Shown here: positions 1 through 11,576 of the stretch, in pieces
Layout of the letters: the number at the start of each line of letters is the position of its first letter
How positions within the stretch are numbered: position 1 is the stretch's first letter
Origin: Rugalucina vietnamica
Lineage: Eukaryota; Mollusca; Bivalvia; Lucinida; Lucinidae
DNA length: 64,000 bases
Reading direction: 5' to 3'
Assembly (NCBI GenBank): GCA_964017185.1
Contig: OZ024876.1
Span: 35,379,278 to 35,443,277 of the forward strand
Translations under genes and position numbers: made by a program
Notes under the pieces: generated by a model
What the model saw: only the letters and a program-made list of their open reading frames with translations
Database searches by the model: none
What the model was told of the DNA's origin: nothing

Positions 1-71
1 CAATAGTCTGGAATGGTGGAACAGGCTGAATTTTTTTTTACGCTGTTACATTCAAGTAGGTGTGTATTTCC

Positions 72-168
72 AGTGATTAATCTACCTTTTGATCTGGCTG
101 AGTCAAATTGACTCACTGAGTTTGAAATTGTGTGTCAAATTCCAAAAGATTGAGTCATTGGTTGCCAT
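72..168. repeat. Interspersed repeat fragment shared with 36417-36510
   Basis: This stretch (AGTGATTAATCTACC onward, with TGAGTCAAATTGACTCA palindromes) recurs nearly unchanged at 36417-36510. Both copies carry several TGAGTCA motifs. The element ends are not defined here. I see no coding potential in bases 1-240. Confidence 0.6.
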
Positions 169-242
169 TAAAAGCTGCAACCCAGCTGGTTCGATCAGTT
201 CACTGGCTACTGACCTGTATTACTAAAGCCTTTAGTAAAGGA

Positions 243-2949
243 AACTTATGTCTCGGTGTCCGGTACCGGAAGAATTAGGCTAGAGTCTCCGCGTCCGGCA
301 CCGGATCCCGAGCCTATCCTCACTGAAATGGCTCGGTGCCCGGCACTACATTTTTCTTATGTTTCTTTATGCCGCGAACGGAGTGATATGTTGCTTCGTA
401 GAACTTGATAGCTGGGTTCAAAGTTTTGTTCGGGCATCTAGCCGCTGATGCCTCTACCATTCGCGAATCTCTTCTATAGAACCTCGAAGGAAGATCACCG
501 GAGAAGAATGTAGGTCACGTGATCAGGTGATTGCCAATTCGCGGACGATACAAGATTTGGGTGAGATTTCATTTGATCCCGCCATTTGTATACGAACAGT
601 TAAGCTAAAATCTTGTTGAATTTTATCACATGGAGTCTGATTATTTTTAGCGTAAAAACTTAATATTTTTATGAGAAATGAAAGAAAAAGTGTTTATTGT
701 ATAGACGATTTGCTTTTAAAGGTATATTCAATGCATTATCTAGTGTATTTTTTGGTCAATGATGAAGGACTTCTTCGCGGTCCATAGGACTTTTTCCAAA
801 ATGGCGGAAAGGTCGGATTTCATGCCCCAATTGTGCACCGAACTTCGGCTAAACGAAGCGTCTTAAGTTTTTGATACTCTCAAATATTTGAAGCTTGTAT
901 GTTGTAGAAGTTTGGAAACTATTTGATTTATCGGCGTACTGCGCAAGTTGCCTGTAATAATGAGCTAAAAGTAGGCAAAATGGCGGAAAATCGCCTTTTT
1001 TGATTATTTTTGCGTAGCCAAATTGCGTCGGGTAAAGCATTCGAAACATGACACATGCACTTAATTTCACACTTTTATCATAAAGTACAGATATTTTCCC
1101 ACATAAGTAAGTATGTTTCAAATGAGAAAGTCGAAAATTACATGCTGTCCCAGTGCCACAAAGATCGTGATTTTTTTTTTATTATTTTCAGTACTTGTAT
1201 ACTTCATGATATGGAAATGATAAGAGATACATTTTTATTCAATTTTCACACCTTTTTCTGATTAACAGCTCATTTGGTGTCAAAATGGGTACTTGTCATT
1301 GTGTAATTTTCAACGTTTGCCACTGCAGTTAAGTGACAATAAACAAGGGATTAAAGCAATCAACAACTGTGGAAGTCATGATCATAAATTTTGTCAAATT
1401 CGTTTCTGCAGAGCAGAAACAAAAAGTCTTGTAACTTCCTAAGTTTTTGTCCGATTTTGACAAACTTTTTACCAAAATAAAGGGCACATAATGAAGATTC
1501 GGAAAAGAGGCATGGCGCTGGGAAAAAGGGCATGGCGCTATAGTTTCATCGTCCCAATCAAGAAAATCATCATTTCCGTATGACATTATGACACAAAATG
1601 AAATGCGTACGCGACTACATGTACTTTTTTACATTTGCTTATTTTGGCCTTTCTGTTTCATCATGATAAAAGGGAGTTTTCTAGGATTAACGGACTATTT
1701 AAAGTAATTAAGTAAATTAATTTGTGAATTTAAATTATCGTTGTTGCGGCGATGTTAATTCCCAATTAAGACCAACTAGCGTTATGCACCGGTGGAAAAA
1801 ACACTCTATCAAAACATGAGTGATGTACATTGTGTCGCATTTTGTCTGCTTAATCTGTATAATAATAATTATTATAATGTTTGCCAAGAGAAGAAATGAA
1901 ACCCATACATGTTTGAAGTAATCAAACTGAATTAATGTATAAGTAAACTGAGGTATAAACGCGAGAGTTAGCGCAGCGGTTTCTTACCATTCGCCACCCA
2001 CATTTTTTAGCAACCCTATCGTGTTTGGTATCAGATTGTAGCAAAACTATGACTGCGATGCAATTCGTATGTTTATTTCAATTTTCCATAATCGTCTGAC
2101 GATGTAAAAACGAAGGAAAATGTTGCAATAAACAGGCTTATCAATTTTTTTTCTTATAGCGACCGATTATTATCTGAGTCATTGCTTCATTTACCTGGAT
2201 TTTGACTCGACAACGCATAGGTAATTTTTCCGATAATGGACTATTGTAGTTGCGTCTCCGGTACATATTGCTTCGAGATAGAACTGAATATACTCAGTGT
2301 TCTGGTAGCATTCTTTGAAACTTTCGAAAGCCAAGAAACTATCACATTGTTGTAAGACGTGAGGCATGATTGCAATATGACGGACTACATAATTTATTTT
2401 AGCATTGCACATCTTAATGGACGGATTGTTTTCTAATTTACGTAATTATATTGGGTTTTTATGCATTACTTGAGAAAGGTCGTTTGTTGTAGCAGACACC
2501 AAAGGAACAAAAGAGGCGCGCAATTCGCGGTTTGCTGCTGAGAAGAGGCTAATTGGCATCGTTTAAGGCAAGGTTAAATACATGGGCTTAAATAACTTAT
2601 TTGATAGATAATTATATTTAATAAAAAAATACAAGAAAATATAATATTTTTATTCAACAACCACAATGCAACATGATATTGAATTCGTTACAGTTTCATC
2701 TTTACACAAGACAAACAAATTAAGTGTTACATCCCCTTTTCAAAATGGCGGAAAACAAATGAAAAAAAAAAAAAAAATTATTCAAACTTTATTTATAGTA
2801 ATCAAATTATTTGTACTTTTTACTACTTACAATCTAGAAACTGGCATGAAAAATGTAGTGCCGGACACAGAGCCATTCCAGTGAGGATAGGCTCGATGCG
2901 GAGACTAGCCTAATTCTTCCAGTACCAGACGCCGAGACACTTCCATTAC
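243..2949. mobile_element. Terminal-inverted-repeat element, ~2.7 kb, non-coding
   Basis: The left arm (about 243-357: GTCTCGGTGTCCGG, GAAGAATTAGGCTAG, GAGCCTATCCTCACTG, CCGGCACTACATTTTTC) returns as its reverse complement at about 2850-2949, so the two ends form inverted repeats of roughly 100-110 bp. The interior is AT-rich, has only short open frames, and repeats the motif AAAATGGCGG near 797, 978 and 2742. I recognise no transposase. It reads as a large non-autonomous DNA element or an old copy. Superfamily is unknown, since no clean target-site duplication could be fixed. Confidence 0.6.
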
Positions 2950-3469
2950 TAAATGCACTCTCTGTCAATTTAAAAGTAAAACAGGTATTACTAAGAATCT
3001 ATATTATATAGATAATATCTATATAATATAGATTCTTGAACCACTGGCTACTGACACTAACTGACCATTACTAAATGCACTGTCTGTCAATTTAAAAGTA
3101 AAACAGGTAAGAATCTATATTATGATGGTACCTTCAAAATTCAGTGTATTTAATGTTTAATTGCAATGTACAGCTCTCTCTAAAATCTCGCGTTCATTAC
3201 AGTTCTTGCACACATGCAGTGACACATGCTGCACCAAAACAGAATTGAGATATTGTTCACTTTCATGTGTCTGTCAACATAAGTATCCTTGGTTAGAATC
3301 AACTAAGACTAATTTCCCTCCTGGCGCACCCCCTGGTGAGGTATTGCCAATGTGGCGTGTCACCAGTAAACCATTCAGATTCAGATTCAAAATCACTAAG
3401 GTAAGATTTTCAGCCAGATGAAAAGTCCCTTCTAATTCGGTGTAGTAGTAAACAAAGATCAAAATAAAA
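2932..3469. repeat. 538-bp duplicated segment, copy 1
   Basis: Nearly identical to 10171-10708, same orientation and same length. It begins CCGAGACACTTCC and ends CAAAGATCAAAATAAAA. Near its middle a CACCAGTAAACC sequence is followed by a short ATTCAG repeat, resembling a LINE 3' tail. The left edge lies in the inverted arm of the 243-2949 element. Open frames on both strands are short and differ by amino-acid-changing substitutions between copies, so coding is doubtful. Confidence 0.8.
2993..3037. repeat. 45-bp perfect AT-rich palindrome
   Basis: AAGAATCTATATTATATAGA and its complement are arranged around a single central A, giving a 22-bp arm palindrome. It is preserved in the duplicate at 10232-10276. 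Confidence 0.85.
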
Positions 3470-4191
3470 TTTTCCAGTGGTGCTAGAACAACTTATTTTC
3501 AGCAATTTGTAGAGCTGGATATCCCTTAAGTACTCCTGGTAATTAGAATTATCTATCCTGTCTGGTTTGTGTTTGGGATGACTTTAATTTCAGGGACTAC
3601 ATTTTATTAGCTCACCTGAGCCGAAGGCTCATGGGGAGCCTATAGTATGGTAGTCGAGCCGGCATCCGTCCGTGCGTGCGTCCGTTCACATTTTCAAAGA
3701 TCTTCTTCTCTGAAACTGCTTGGCCGATCAAAGCCAAATTTTATGTGGAGCATCCATGGGTAGGGGGAATGAAAGTTTGTGTTTTTTTTTATCTTGATCT
3801 GATAAGAACTCTGGTTGCTATGGCAACTTGAAGTTTCCATTGACTTGTATGGAGAAAAAGTGGAAATTGGCATTTTCCGTTGTCAGGTTGGGGATATTTG
3901 AATTTTGTTTTTACATAAATGTTTATTTAGTAGTCCTCCACATTTAAGGCAACTTTTGTAAAAATCACTTAATTCGTTTTGTTGCTATAGCAACATAAAG
4001 GGTAAATTTTCGAAAAAAATATTCAAAAATCTTCTTCTCAGAAGCCGTATGGGGGATGAAGCTGATATTTAGCATACATGCTTATGACATTAGTCTGTAC
4101 AAAGTTTGTTTTTTTTATTGTCTTTGTCCTACTACTTTGGTTGCTATGGTAACTAGAAGTTTCCATTGACTTATAAGGCAAAAAGTGGAAA

Positions 4192-6703
4192 GGGGGGGTC
4201 TCACGCTATATGAAATTTACATAGGGTTCTGCCCACGCACCGATTTTTATAATATTATGCATATTGCTTGTTTGGTGCATGGCCACTTTATTAGTAATAT
4301 AGATTTTCTTTTAACTACTTAAAATTTTTAAATACAACATTTTGTTCTAGAGGGGGTCTGAATATAGGTGTATGTATGGTTAAAGTCGCCCATAACCGTC
4401 ATAATAGCCTCTTCCTAGTTCTGTTTGTAAAATAATCTAGAATAACCACCCATCAATTTGGTTTTGCATAATTTTTGATAGCTATAATATTGAATTCAGC
4501 TGATTATCATTTGTTTTGCAGATGACCCCAAATTTTAGCTCCATAATGGTGTAACCACATGTTTGATTCTCAATATTAACATGTTCCAGGCTTTGTCAAC
4601 CTATAATTTTAACCTCAAATTAGGCTACACATATATAGATTATATGCTAAAAATTTCGTAAAATTTGAAGACCGGTAACATCTTTTTCTAGAACATTGAA
4701 TGATACATGTCAGAATTGTGAAAAACATAAAATTAATTATGATTTATCCTATTATGAGTATGTTATGTTATTAACATGTTACAAAGCAAACTTTTTGTTA
4801 ATAATTTTCCGGCTAAACATTTTTGTGTCTTGCATGACCATCAACGCTATTATATATATTTTGAATATTGATTTTAGTGAGAAAATTGCACCCTGTCTTG
4901 GACCTTATAAAGCATATCTGCCCATTATTTTTAGTTTTCATAATTAGATTTTAGAACATGATTCTATCTATTAGTTAGCCATTTTCTATAGTTTATTTGT
5001 GTTTATGATGCAATTGTCTAGGTTTTTTACTGTTTTGATTATTATTTTTAAAAAATGAAGTTGTTTAGGTATTAATTAATTTATTGAACTTATACAGCTA
5101 TGTTGTTGATTTCTACATTCTGTGATTCACGTCATATGGAAAACCTAAGGGATTTAGCATTTTTATGAAATAAACATGATGAGGCTATGGGCAGTTCATT
5201 TCCTGCTGATTATATCAGGACTTCAGAAAAAAAACACCCCATCCACCCAAGTATATAATGAAGCAAAACCAATAGGATGAAGAAAGAAAACGAAATATCA
5301 ATACCGGGGTAGATAAAATTATATGATACGTTACTAACAAGATTATTTTTTTTTTTTTTTTTTTTTTTTATTTTTTTTGATTATTTATTAAAATAAACCC
5401 ATGAACATTTATGGATTGATTCATAAATGTGTTAAAAACCTTGAGATTTATAAACATCAAGTTTGGATATTTATCTGAGTTATTCATTTCAAAAATAGGA
5501 AAAAGAACCACATTTAATTGGTAGAAAGCTTGTCAATAATGGATATGTTTAATGAAGAATTAAAATAAGTCTGATATTTAAAGTGAAAGCTATACCTGAG
5601 CATCACATCTGAACACTTACAAAGAGAAAAGCCTGTCACATAGCTGAATTATGCACTTACCGGTACTGGATAAGTATAAAGATAATAGTGATCCAAAAGT
5701 TAGAAAGTGCCACTGTATTTGGTATTCTTTTCAATCTTTTAACTAAAGTTGGCATCAGCAACAATTAAATAAGTAAAGTTATGAATAAGTAATCGTATAA
5801 ACGACAATACAAAGATGGTTAAACAAATGGAGGAATCAGTCAAATGTCTATTACCATTACGGTGGTCAATCACAAATTAAATGAATGTTACTCAAGTTAA
5901 GAATTATCCAAATACATCTAAACCTAAAGAAATATTAAGTGATGAAATTACAGAAACAAAAACATTTCATTAATATACTTCAACCTGAAAATGTTTGCTG
6001 ATCATTTGTATGAAAAATTGATAATACCTTTGAGGTAGGTCACAATAAAATATGTGAAATTGCCATATCAAATAACCATTTTTATATTAGGAATTAATAT
6101 TATTTATGAAATTTTTCATTTCCAATGATAAAATTATGGAATAACATGATTTTAGACGAAAAAACAGCTAAAAACATTAAAATCCATTTTTGTCAAAAAT
6201 AGACCAACATGTATATCATGTACATTTCAACGGTGTTACCGGTTTTGAAAATTTATAAAACTTTACCAGCATGAAGAGGGTACCGCTGGCCAACTTTATT
6301 GACAATATCATAGGTTGACAAGCACTGGAACATATCAAAATATGAGACACAATTTGTCATTTTCAAAAATATTTTTGATAAAATTTTGACAATTTCAAGT
6401 TTAAGTTTCCATAAAAAGTCTATCTGTTTATCTATTTAAGCCAAAATGGTATCAAAGTCACCCATGTGGAGTCCTTTTTGAATTCCAGTTTTAATTGAAT
6501 TAATAAAAGTTGAATAAGGGATAACATATAGGCAAAGTATAACGCAGGTATGGTCACAAAGGTGGAGTAAGTCAGGGTGCTATTCTGAGACCTAAAAATG
6601 TTTTTCAAAACAAATAAATGCATTTTTACAGGTCTTAGAATGAAGGCATTTACCATGCAAAGCAAGAACAAAATTGGTGCATGGGCGCATATGAGACCCC
6701 CCC
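4192..6703. mobile_element. Large foldback element with GGGGGGGTCTCA termini
   Basis: The ends are inverted (GGGGGGGTCTCA at 4192, TGAGACCCCCCC ending 6703). Inside, diverged inverted arms are visible, for example 4580-4620 (TTCCAGGCTTTGTCAACCTAT) against 6310-6340, and 4670-4720 (ACCGGTAACA) against 6190-6245. The flanks GTGGAAA and TTTGCAATTT match continuous sequence in the neighbouring T1 unit near 3860, which serves as an empty site. The interior is AT-rich with a long poly-T at about 5347-5370 and no convincing gene. Confidence 0.6.
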
Positions 6704-6748
6704 TTTGCAATTTCTGCCGTTCCATTGAGGATATTGAAATTTTGTTTT

Positions 6749-7518
6749 TAGCTCGCCTCGCCTGTACGAAGTACAGTAAGAGCTATTGCAGTCACATCGG
6801 CGTTGGCGTTAGCGTCGGCGTCGGCGTTGCTCAAAATGTTAAAGTTTTTGGTTAAAGTATTTATGAGTCTATATCTCTTGAAGTTGTGGATGGATCAAGT
6901 TGATACTTTGCATGTTGGTAGATATTGGTCTGAAGTTTTATGCTGTACCATCATGACCCACCTGGGTGACCTTGAGGTCAAGGTCACAGACTTAGAAATT
7001 TTTTGTTAAAGTTTTTGGTTAAAGTTTTTATAAGTCTATATCTCTTGAAGTTGTTGATGGAACAGGTTGATACTTTGCATGTTGGTAGATATTGGTCTTA
7101 TTGGTTTTATGCTGTACCATCATGACCCACCTGGGTGACCTTGAGTTCAAGGTCATAGACTTTGAAATTTTATGTTAAAGCTTTTGCTTAAAGTGTTTTG
7201 AACTGTATATTGCTGGAACAGATGGATGGATCTAGTTGATACTTTGCTGTTAGATATTATTCTTTTATTATGCTGTAGCATCTTGACTCACCTGTGGTCA
7301 AGGTCACAGACTTAGATTTTAGGTTATAAGTCTATATCAAATATGTAGATGGATCAAGTTGAACTTAGCATGTTGGTAGATATTGGTCTGAAGTTTTATG
7401 CTGTACCATCATGACCCACCTGAGTGACATTGAGGTCAATGTCTTTGGTCATAGATTTAATAGATTTAGTGGCAAAGCTTAAGTCAGGCGAGCTACGCTG
7501 TCCTGCGACAGCTCTTAT
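6749..7518 (+). mobile_element. T2 repeat (TAGCTCGCC family), copy a, Helentron-like
   Basis: It begins TAGCTCGCCTCGCCTGTACG. GTAC-GAA-GTAC is a 5' hairpin, followed by a GGCGTTGGCGTTAGCGTCGG microsatellite-like run. The core has about four diverged units of roughly 160 bp (CTATATCTCTTGAA, ATGCTGTACCATCATGACCC, TGACCTTGAGGTCAAGGTCA). The end is CAGGCGAGCTACGCTGTCC followed by the 3' hairpin GCTGTC-CTGC-GACAGC and TCTTAT. GCTCGCCTG and CAGGCGAGC are subterminal inverted repeats. The empty site GTTTTTACATAAATG at 3907-3921 shows insertion between two T residues without target duplication. Confidence 0.75.
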
Positions 7519-7721
7519 TACATAAATGTTTATTGAGTAGTCCTCCCCGTTTTAGGCAACTTTTGTCAAAATCGCTTTATTCGTTTGGTTGCTATAGCAA
7601 CGTAAAGGGTAAATTTTCGAAAAAAATATTCAAAAATCTTCTTCTCAGAAGCTGTAAGGTGGATGAAGCTGAAACTTTGCATACATGCTTATGATATTAG
7701 CCTCTACAAAGTTTGTGTTTT

Positions 7722-10151
7722 TAGCTCGACTGCACGAAGTGCATAGAGCTATTGCAGTCACCTCGGTCGTCCACGTTCCCGTTCCCGTTCCCGTGCGCGT
7801 GCGCGTGCGCGTGCACGTCACACTTGCGTTAAAGTTTTCTAGAAGTCCATATCTTGACAACCACTCATCAGAAAGCATTCATACTTGGACCATAGATACC
7901 CTGTAGGGTTAGCTTTCATTCCATGGCATCGGGCCCCTGGGTCCAGGCCAGGGGGTGGGGCTGGAGGTTAAAATCTAGAACACCTTCAAAAATGGCAATT
8001 CTTGTGTTAAAGTTTTCTAGAAGTCCATATCTTGACAACCACTCATCAGAAAGCATTGATACTTGGGCCATTGACACCCTGTAGGGTCGGCTTTCATTCC
8101 ATGGCATCAGATCCCTGGGTCCATGCCAGGGGGTGGGGCTAGAGGTTAAAATCTAGAACACCATTAATAATAATGGCTTTTCTGTGATATAGTATTCTAG
8201 AAGTCTATATCTTGAAAACTTTTTATCAGAGGGCTTTCATACTCGGACCATAGGTACCCTGTAGGGTTGAGTTTCATTTAATGGCATCGGGTCTCTCGGT
8301 CCATGCCTGGGGGGAGGGGGTAGAGGTTAAAAACTAGAACACTGTCAAAAATAGATGTACTGCTGTGTAACTTTTACAAGGAGTCCATATCTTGACAACA
8401 ACTTATCATAAAGCATTCATACTTCATACACTTTAGGTTCCATGACATCGGACCTCTGGGTCGGAGTCAGGGGGGCGGGGCTAGAGGTCAAAATCTAGAA
8501 CTCCCCAATTTTTTTTCTTTTTATTTCTTAATAGAAACAACTTAGGAAGATGGTTGGTCATTCATCTTTTGACTTTATGACACTGACTTGTGTGTCATGA
8601 CGGTAAGGGTCGGTTGACCTACTTTCCATGGTTCAGTGATTTTGCCTTATATCTTGACATTCAATTAGTATATTTTCTTACTTCTTTCAGATTATGAGTT
8701 AGTACGACCAGGCCTTTGACCCCGATATACTTATAGGTCACTGTGACCTAATTTCACGGTTCAGTGATTTTGCCTTATATCTTGACACTCAATTAGTATA
8801 TTTTCATACTTTTTTCAGATTATGAGTGAGTATGACCAGACCTTTGACCCCAATATACTTATAGGTCACTGTGACCTAATTTCACGGTTCATTGATTTTG
8901 CCTTATATCTCAGTTCTCAAATGGTTTATGAACAAACTTCTTTCAAAGTATGTTTGCGTATGACAAGACCTTTGACCCTGAATTAGTCCTAGGTCACTGT
9001 GACCTAATTTCACGGTTCAGTGATTTTACCTTATATCTTGACACTCATTTAGTATATTTTCATACTTTTTTCAGATTATGAGTGAGTATGACCAGACCTT
9101 TGACCCCAATATACTTATAGGTCACTGTGACCTAATTTCACGGTTCAGTGATTTTGCCTTATATCTCGATACTCAAATGGTTTATGAACAAACTTCTTTC
9201 AAAGTATGTTTGCGTATGACAAGACCTTTGACCCTGAAGTAGTCCTAGGTCTCTGTGACCTAATTTCACGGTTCAGTGATTTTGCCTTATATCTTGACAC
9301 TCAATTAGAATATTTTCATACTTTTTTCAGATTATGAGTGAGTATGACCAGACCTTTGACCCCAATATACTTATAGGTCACTGTGACCTAATTTCACGGT
9401 TCAGTGACTTTGCCTTATATCTCGGCACTTAAGTAGTTTATGAACAAACTTCTTTCACACTATGTTTGCGTATGACAAGACCTTTGACCCTAAAGTAGTC
9501 CTAGGTCAATATGACCTAATTTCACAGTTCAGTGATTTTCCTTTATATCTCGGCACTCAATTGGTATATGAACATATTTCTTTCACGATATGTATGAGTA
9601 TGACAAGACCTTTGACCGTAAAGTATTCCTGGGTCACTGTGACCTAATTTCATGGTTCAGTGATTTTGCTTTATATCTCAACACTCTGTTGGTATTTTTC
9701 ATACTTCTGATTATGAATGAGTATGACCAGACCTTGAACCCAAACATACTTATAGGTCACTATGACCTAATTTCATGGTTCAGTGATTTTGCTTTATATC
9801 TCAACACTGAATGGGTATATGATCAGATTTCTTTCACATTATGAGTAAGTAGACCTTTGAGGCTTTGACCCTGAAATACTTATAGGTCAGTGTGACCTTA
9901 TTTCACGGTTCAGTGATTTTGCCTTGTGTCTTGGCACTCAGTTGGTATATGAACACACTTCTTTCACAATATGAGTGAGACCTTTAAATCTTAGGTAGTT
10001 ATAGTTAACTTTCATGGTTCAGTGATTTTGCCTTATTGCATCAAGGCAAAAAGATGTATGAGCATAATGCTTTGGGTTACTAGTCGGGTTTGGCCTTATG
10101 TTTGACAAAGGTCAGAAGCAGTCGAGCACGCTGTCCTGCGACAGCTCTTAT
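7722..10151 (+). mobile_element. T3 repeat (TAGCTCGACTGC family), copy a, Helentron-like
   Basis: It begins TAGCTCGACTGCACGAAGTG with hairpin GCAC-GAA-GTGC and a CGTTCCCGTTCCCGTGCGCG run. Two tandem cores follow: about four units near 180 bp (7810-8510: TCTAGAAGTCCATATCTTGA, GGGTCCAGGCCAGGGGGTGG), then about ten units near 128 bp (8630-10030: TTCAGTGATTTTGCCTTATA, ATGAGTGAGTATGACCAGAC, CTTATAGGTCACTGTGACCT). It ends GCAGTCGAGCACGCTGTCCT, hairpin GCTGTC-CTGC-GACAGC, TCTTAT. No protein is encoded. A second copy is at 26520-28437. Confidence 0.78.
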
Positions 10152-10170
10152 TTATTGTCCTTTTAGTGTC

Positions 10171-10708
10171 CCGAGACACTTCCATTACTAAATGCACTCT
10201 CTGTCAATTTAAAAGTAAAACAGGTATTACTAAGAATCTATATTATATAGATAATATCTATATAATATAGATTCTTGAACCACTGGCTACTGACACTAAC
10301 TGACCATTACTAAATGCACTGTCTGTCAATTTAAAAGTAAAACAGGTAAGAATCTATATTATGATGGTACCTTCGAAATTCAGTGTATTTAATCTTTAGT
10401 TGCAATGTACAGCTCTCTCTAAAATCTCGCGTTCATTACAGTTCTTGCACACATGCAGTGACACATGCTGCACCAAAACAGAATTGAGATATTGTTCACT
10501 TTCATGTGTCTGTCATCATAAGTATCCTTGGTTAGAATCAACTAAGACTAATTTCCCTCCTGGCGCACCCCCTGGTGAGGTATTGTCAATGTGGCGTGTC
10601 ACCAGTAAACCTTTCAGATTCAGATTCAAAATCACTAAGGTAGGATTTTCAGCCAGATGAAAAGTCCCTTCTAATTCGGTGTAGTAGTAAACAAAGATCA
10701 AAATAAAA
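10171..10708. repeat. 538-bp duplicated segment, copy 2
   Basis: Direct duplicate of 2932-3469, including the palindrome at 10232-10276. It starts straight after the remnant of T1a. After CAAAGATCAAAATAAAA the two copies diverge abruptly. Confidence 0.8.
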
Positions 10709-11086
10709 GGATCTTTGACAGTGGTAATGGGAGTCACAATGTATAGCTGCCCTGTATTTCGAAAAATGTAAAAGTTGGTAAAATGCTTCAACCAGCACAC
10801 ATAAGTTCACTGTCAGTCCATATTTTAGCATATTGGACTTTGGTCCCCATTTCGATACATGTGTCGCTTATTTTTGGGCTAAAACAGCTACTTTTTGTAT
10901 AGAACATATAGGAAAACAGAAAACTATTTTTTGAACATTGTTCCCCCCAAATTACCAACAAATCCTTTTGCATGGTGATAGGGCATCATAAAATACATAT
11001 TATATTTGAATGGCTTGTTGGTAATCGGGGTGGAACAATGTTGCCCAGTCAAAAATGTAACCTAAAAACTAAGTACATGTATATAA
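10709..11086. other. Unassigned sequence between duplication and DIRS element
   Basis: No recognised gene or repeat. On the minus strand, TTTCGAAATACAG followed by a frame reading GQLYIVTPITTVKDPF (about 10745-10700) looks like an acceptor and a short exon, but nothing joins it and it runs into the duplicated segment, so I do not call it. Confidence 0.3.
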
Positions 11087-11153
11087 AATGACCCCCTCAT
11101 CCAAGCGTTCGTGATGGATGAGGGGCATTATTGGAGCAAGCCTGAGGCTTGAG

Positions 11154-11297
11154 CATGTAACAACAGCATTTCACTGCAAATGTACTACAAGACGCTCTTT
11201 AAAAACGAACAGTGACTGTACCTAATACATATGTACAGTACCTGTACCTGAGACCACAGGTATATATAGCACTGAAATCAATACCTGATCAATTTTT
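11154..11297 (+). repeat. DIRS left inverted terminal repeat
   Basis: CATGTAACAACAGCATTTCA to GATCAATTTTT is the reverse complement of 15937-16080, with near-perfect pairing over 144 bp. Bases 11087-11153 outside it are unique to this end and reappear inverted in the internal complementary region. Confidence 0.92.
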
Positions 11298-11379
11298 AAA
11301 ACACAAACATTTTTTGATGCCTGGTTTCCCCAAACAAAGGGAGGGAATCCCCATATTACATTCAGAATTAAAGGGAGGG

Positions 11380-11497
11380 TTGTTACATGCTCAAGCCTCA
11401 GGCTTGCTCCAATAATGCCCCTCATCCATCACGAACGCTTGGATGAGGGGGTCATTATTTTCGCCAGCCCTCAGCATATCGCATGTAACAACAGCAT
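11380..11497 (-). repeat. DIRS internal complementary region
   Basis: It contains GTTACATGCTCAAGCCTCAG through GGATGAGGGGGTCATT (complement of the left outer end), continuing without a gap into ATTTTCGCCAGCCCTCAGC and ATATCGCATGTAACAACAGC (complement of the right outer end). In DIRS replication this region is held to template the complete ends and the circular junction. Confidence 0.9.
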
Positions 11498-11576
11498 CTT
11501 TAAATCCAGGCAACAAAAAATTTTTAGAAATCAATAAATATCATTTAAACCTTTTAATGAAACCCACATATATACA

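Larger units (their letters stand above)
3608..10163 (+). mobile_element. T1 repeat (TTAGCTCACC family), copy a, with nested insertions
   Basis: It starts TAGCTCACCTGAGCCGAAGG, where GAGCC-GAA-GGCTC is a hairpin, followed by CCGTCCGTGCG and tandem internal units (about 3700-3900, 3910-4190, 7519-7720). Comparing units shows three later insertions: the foldback at 4192-6703, T2a at 6749-7518 and T3a at 7722-10151. The expected T1 3' end is missing. After T3a the sequence runs a few bases (TTATTGTCCTTTTAG) and then joins the 538-bp duplicate. The family is non-coding and abundant in this window. Confidence 0.7.

Noticed and set aside
1960..2010. Possible tRNA or SINE A box (TTAGCGCAGCGGT)
   Set aside because: No B box at the right distance.
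3161..3462. Paired frames in the 538-bp duplication (PPGAPPGEVLPMWRV on plus, SPGGAPGGKLVLVDSNQGYL on minus)
   Set aside because: Differences between the two copies change amino acids on the minus frame at every site I checked, no exon structure connects, and part looks like a LINE 3' tail.
6780..6840. Possible coding frame with alternating SVGVGVA-type residues (also 7770-7830 and 39930-40010)
   Set aside because: These are GGCGTC or CGTTCC microsatellite-like runs in T2/T3 elements.
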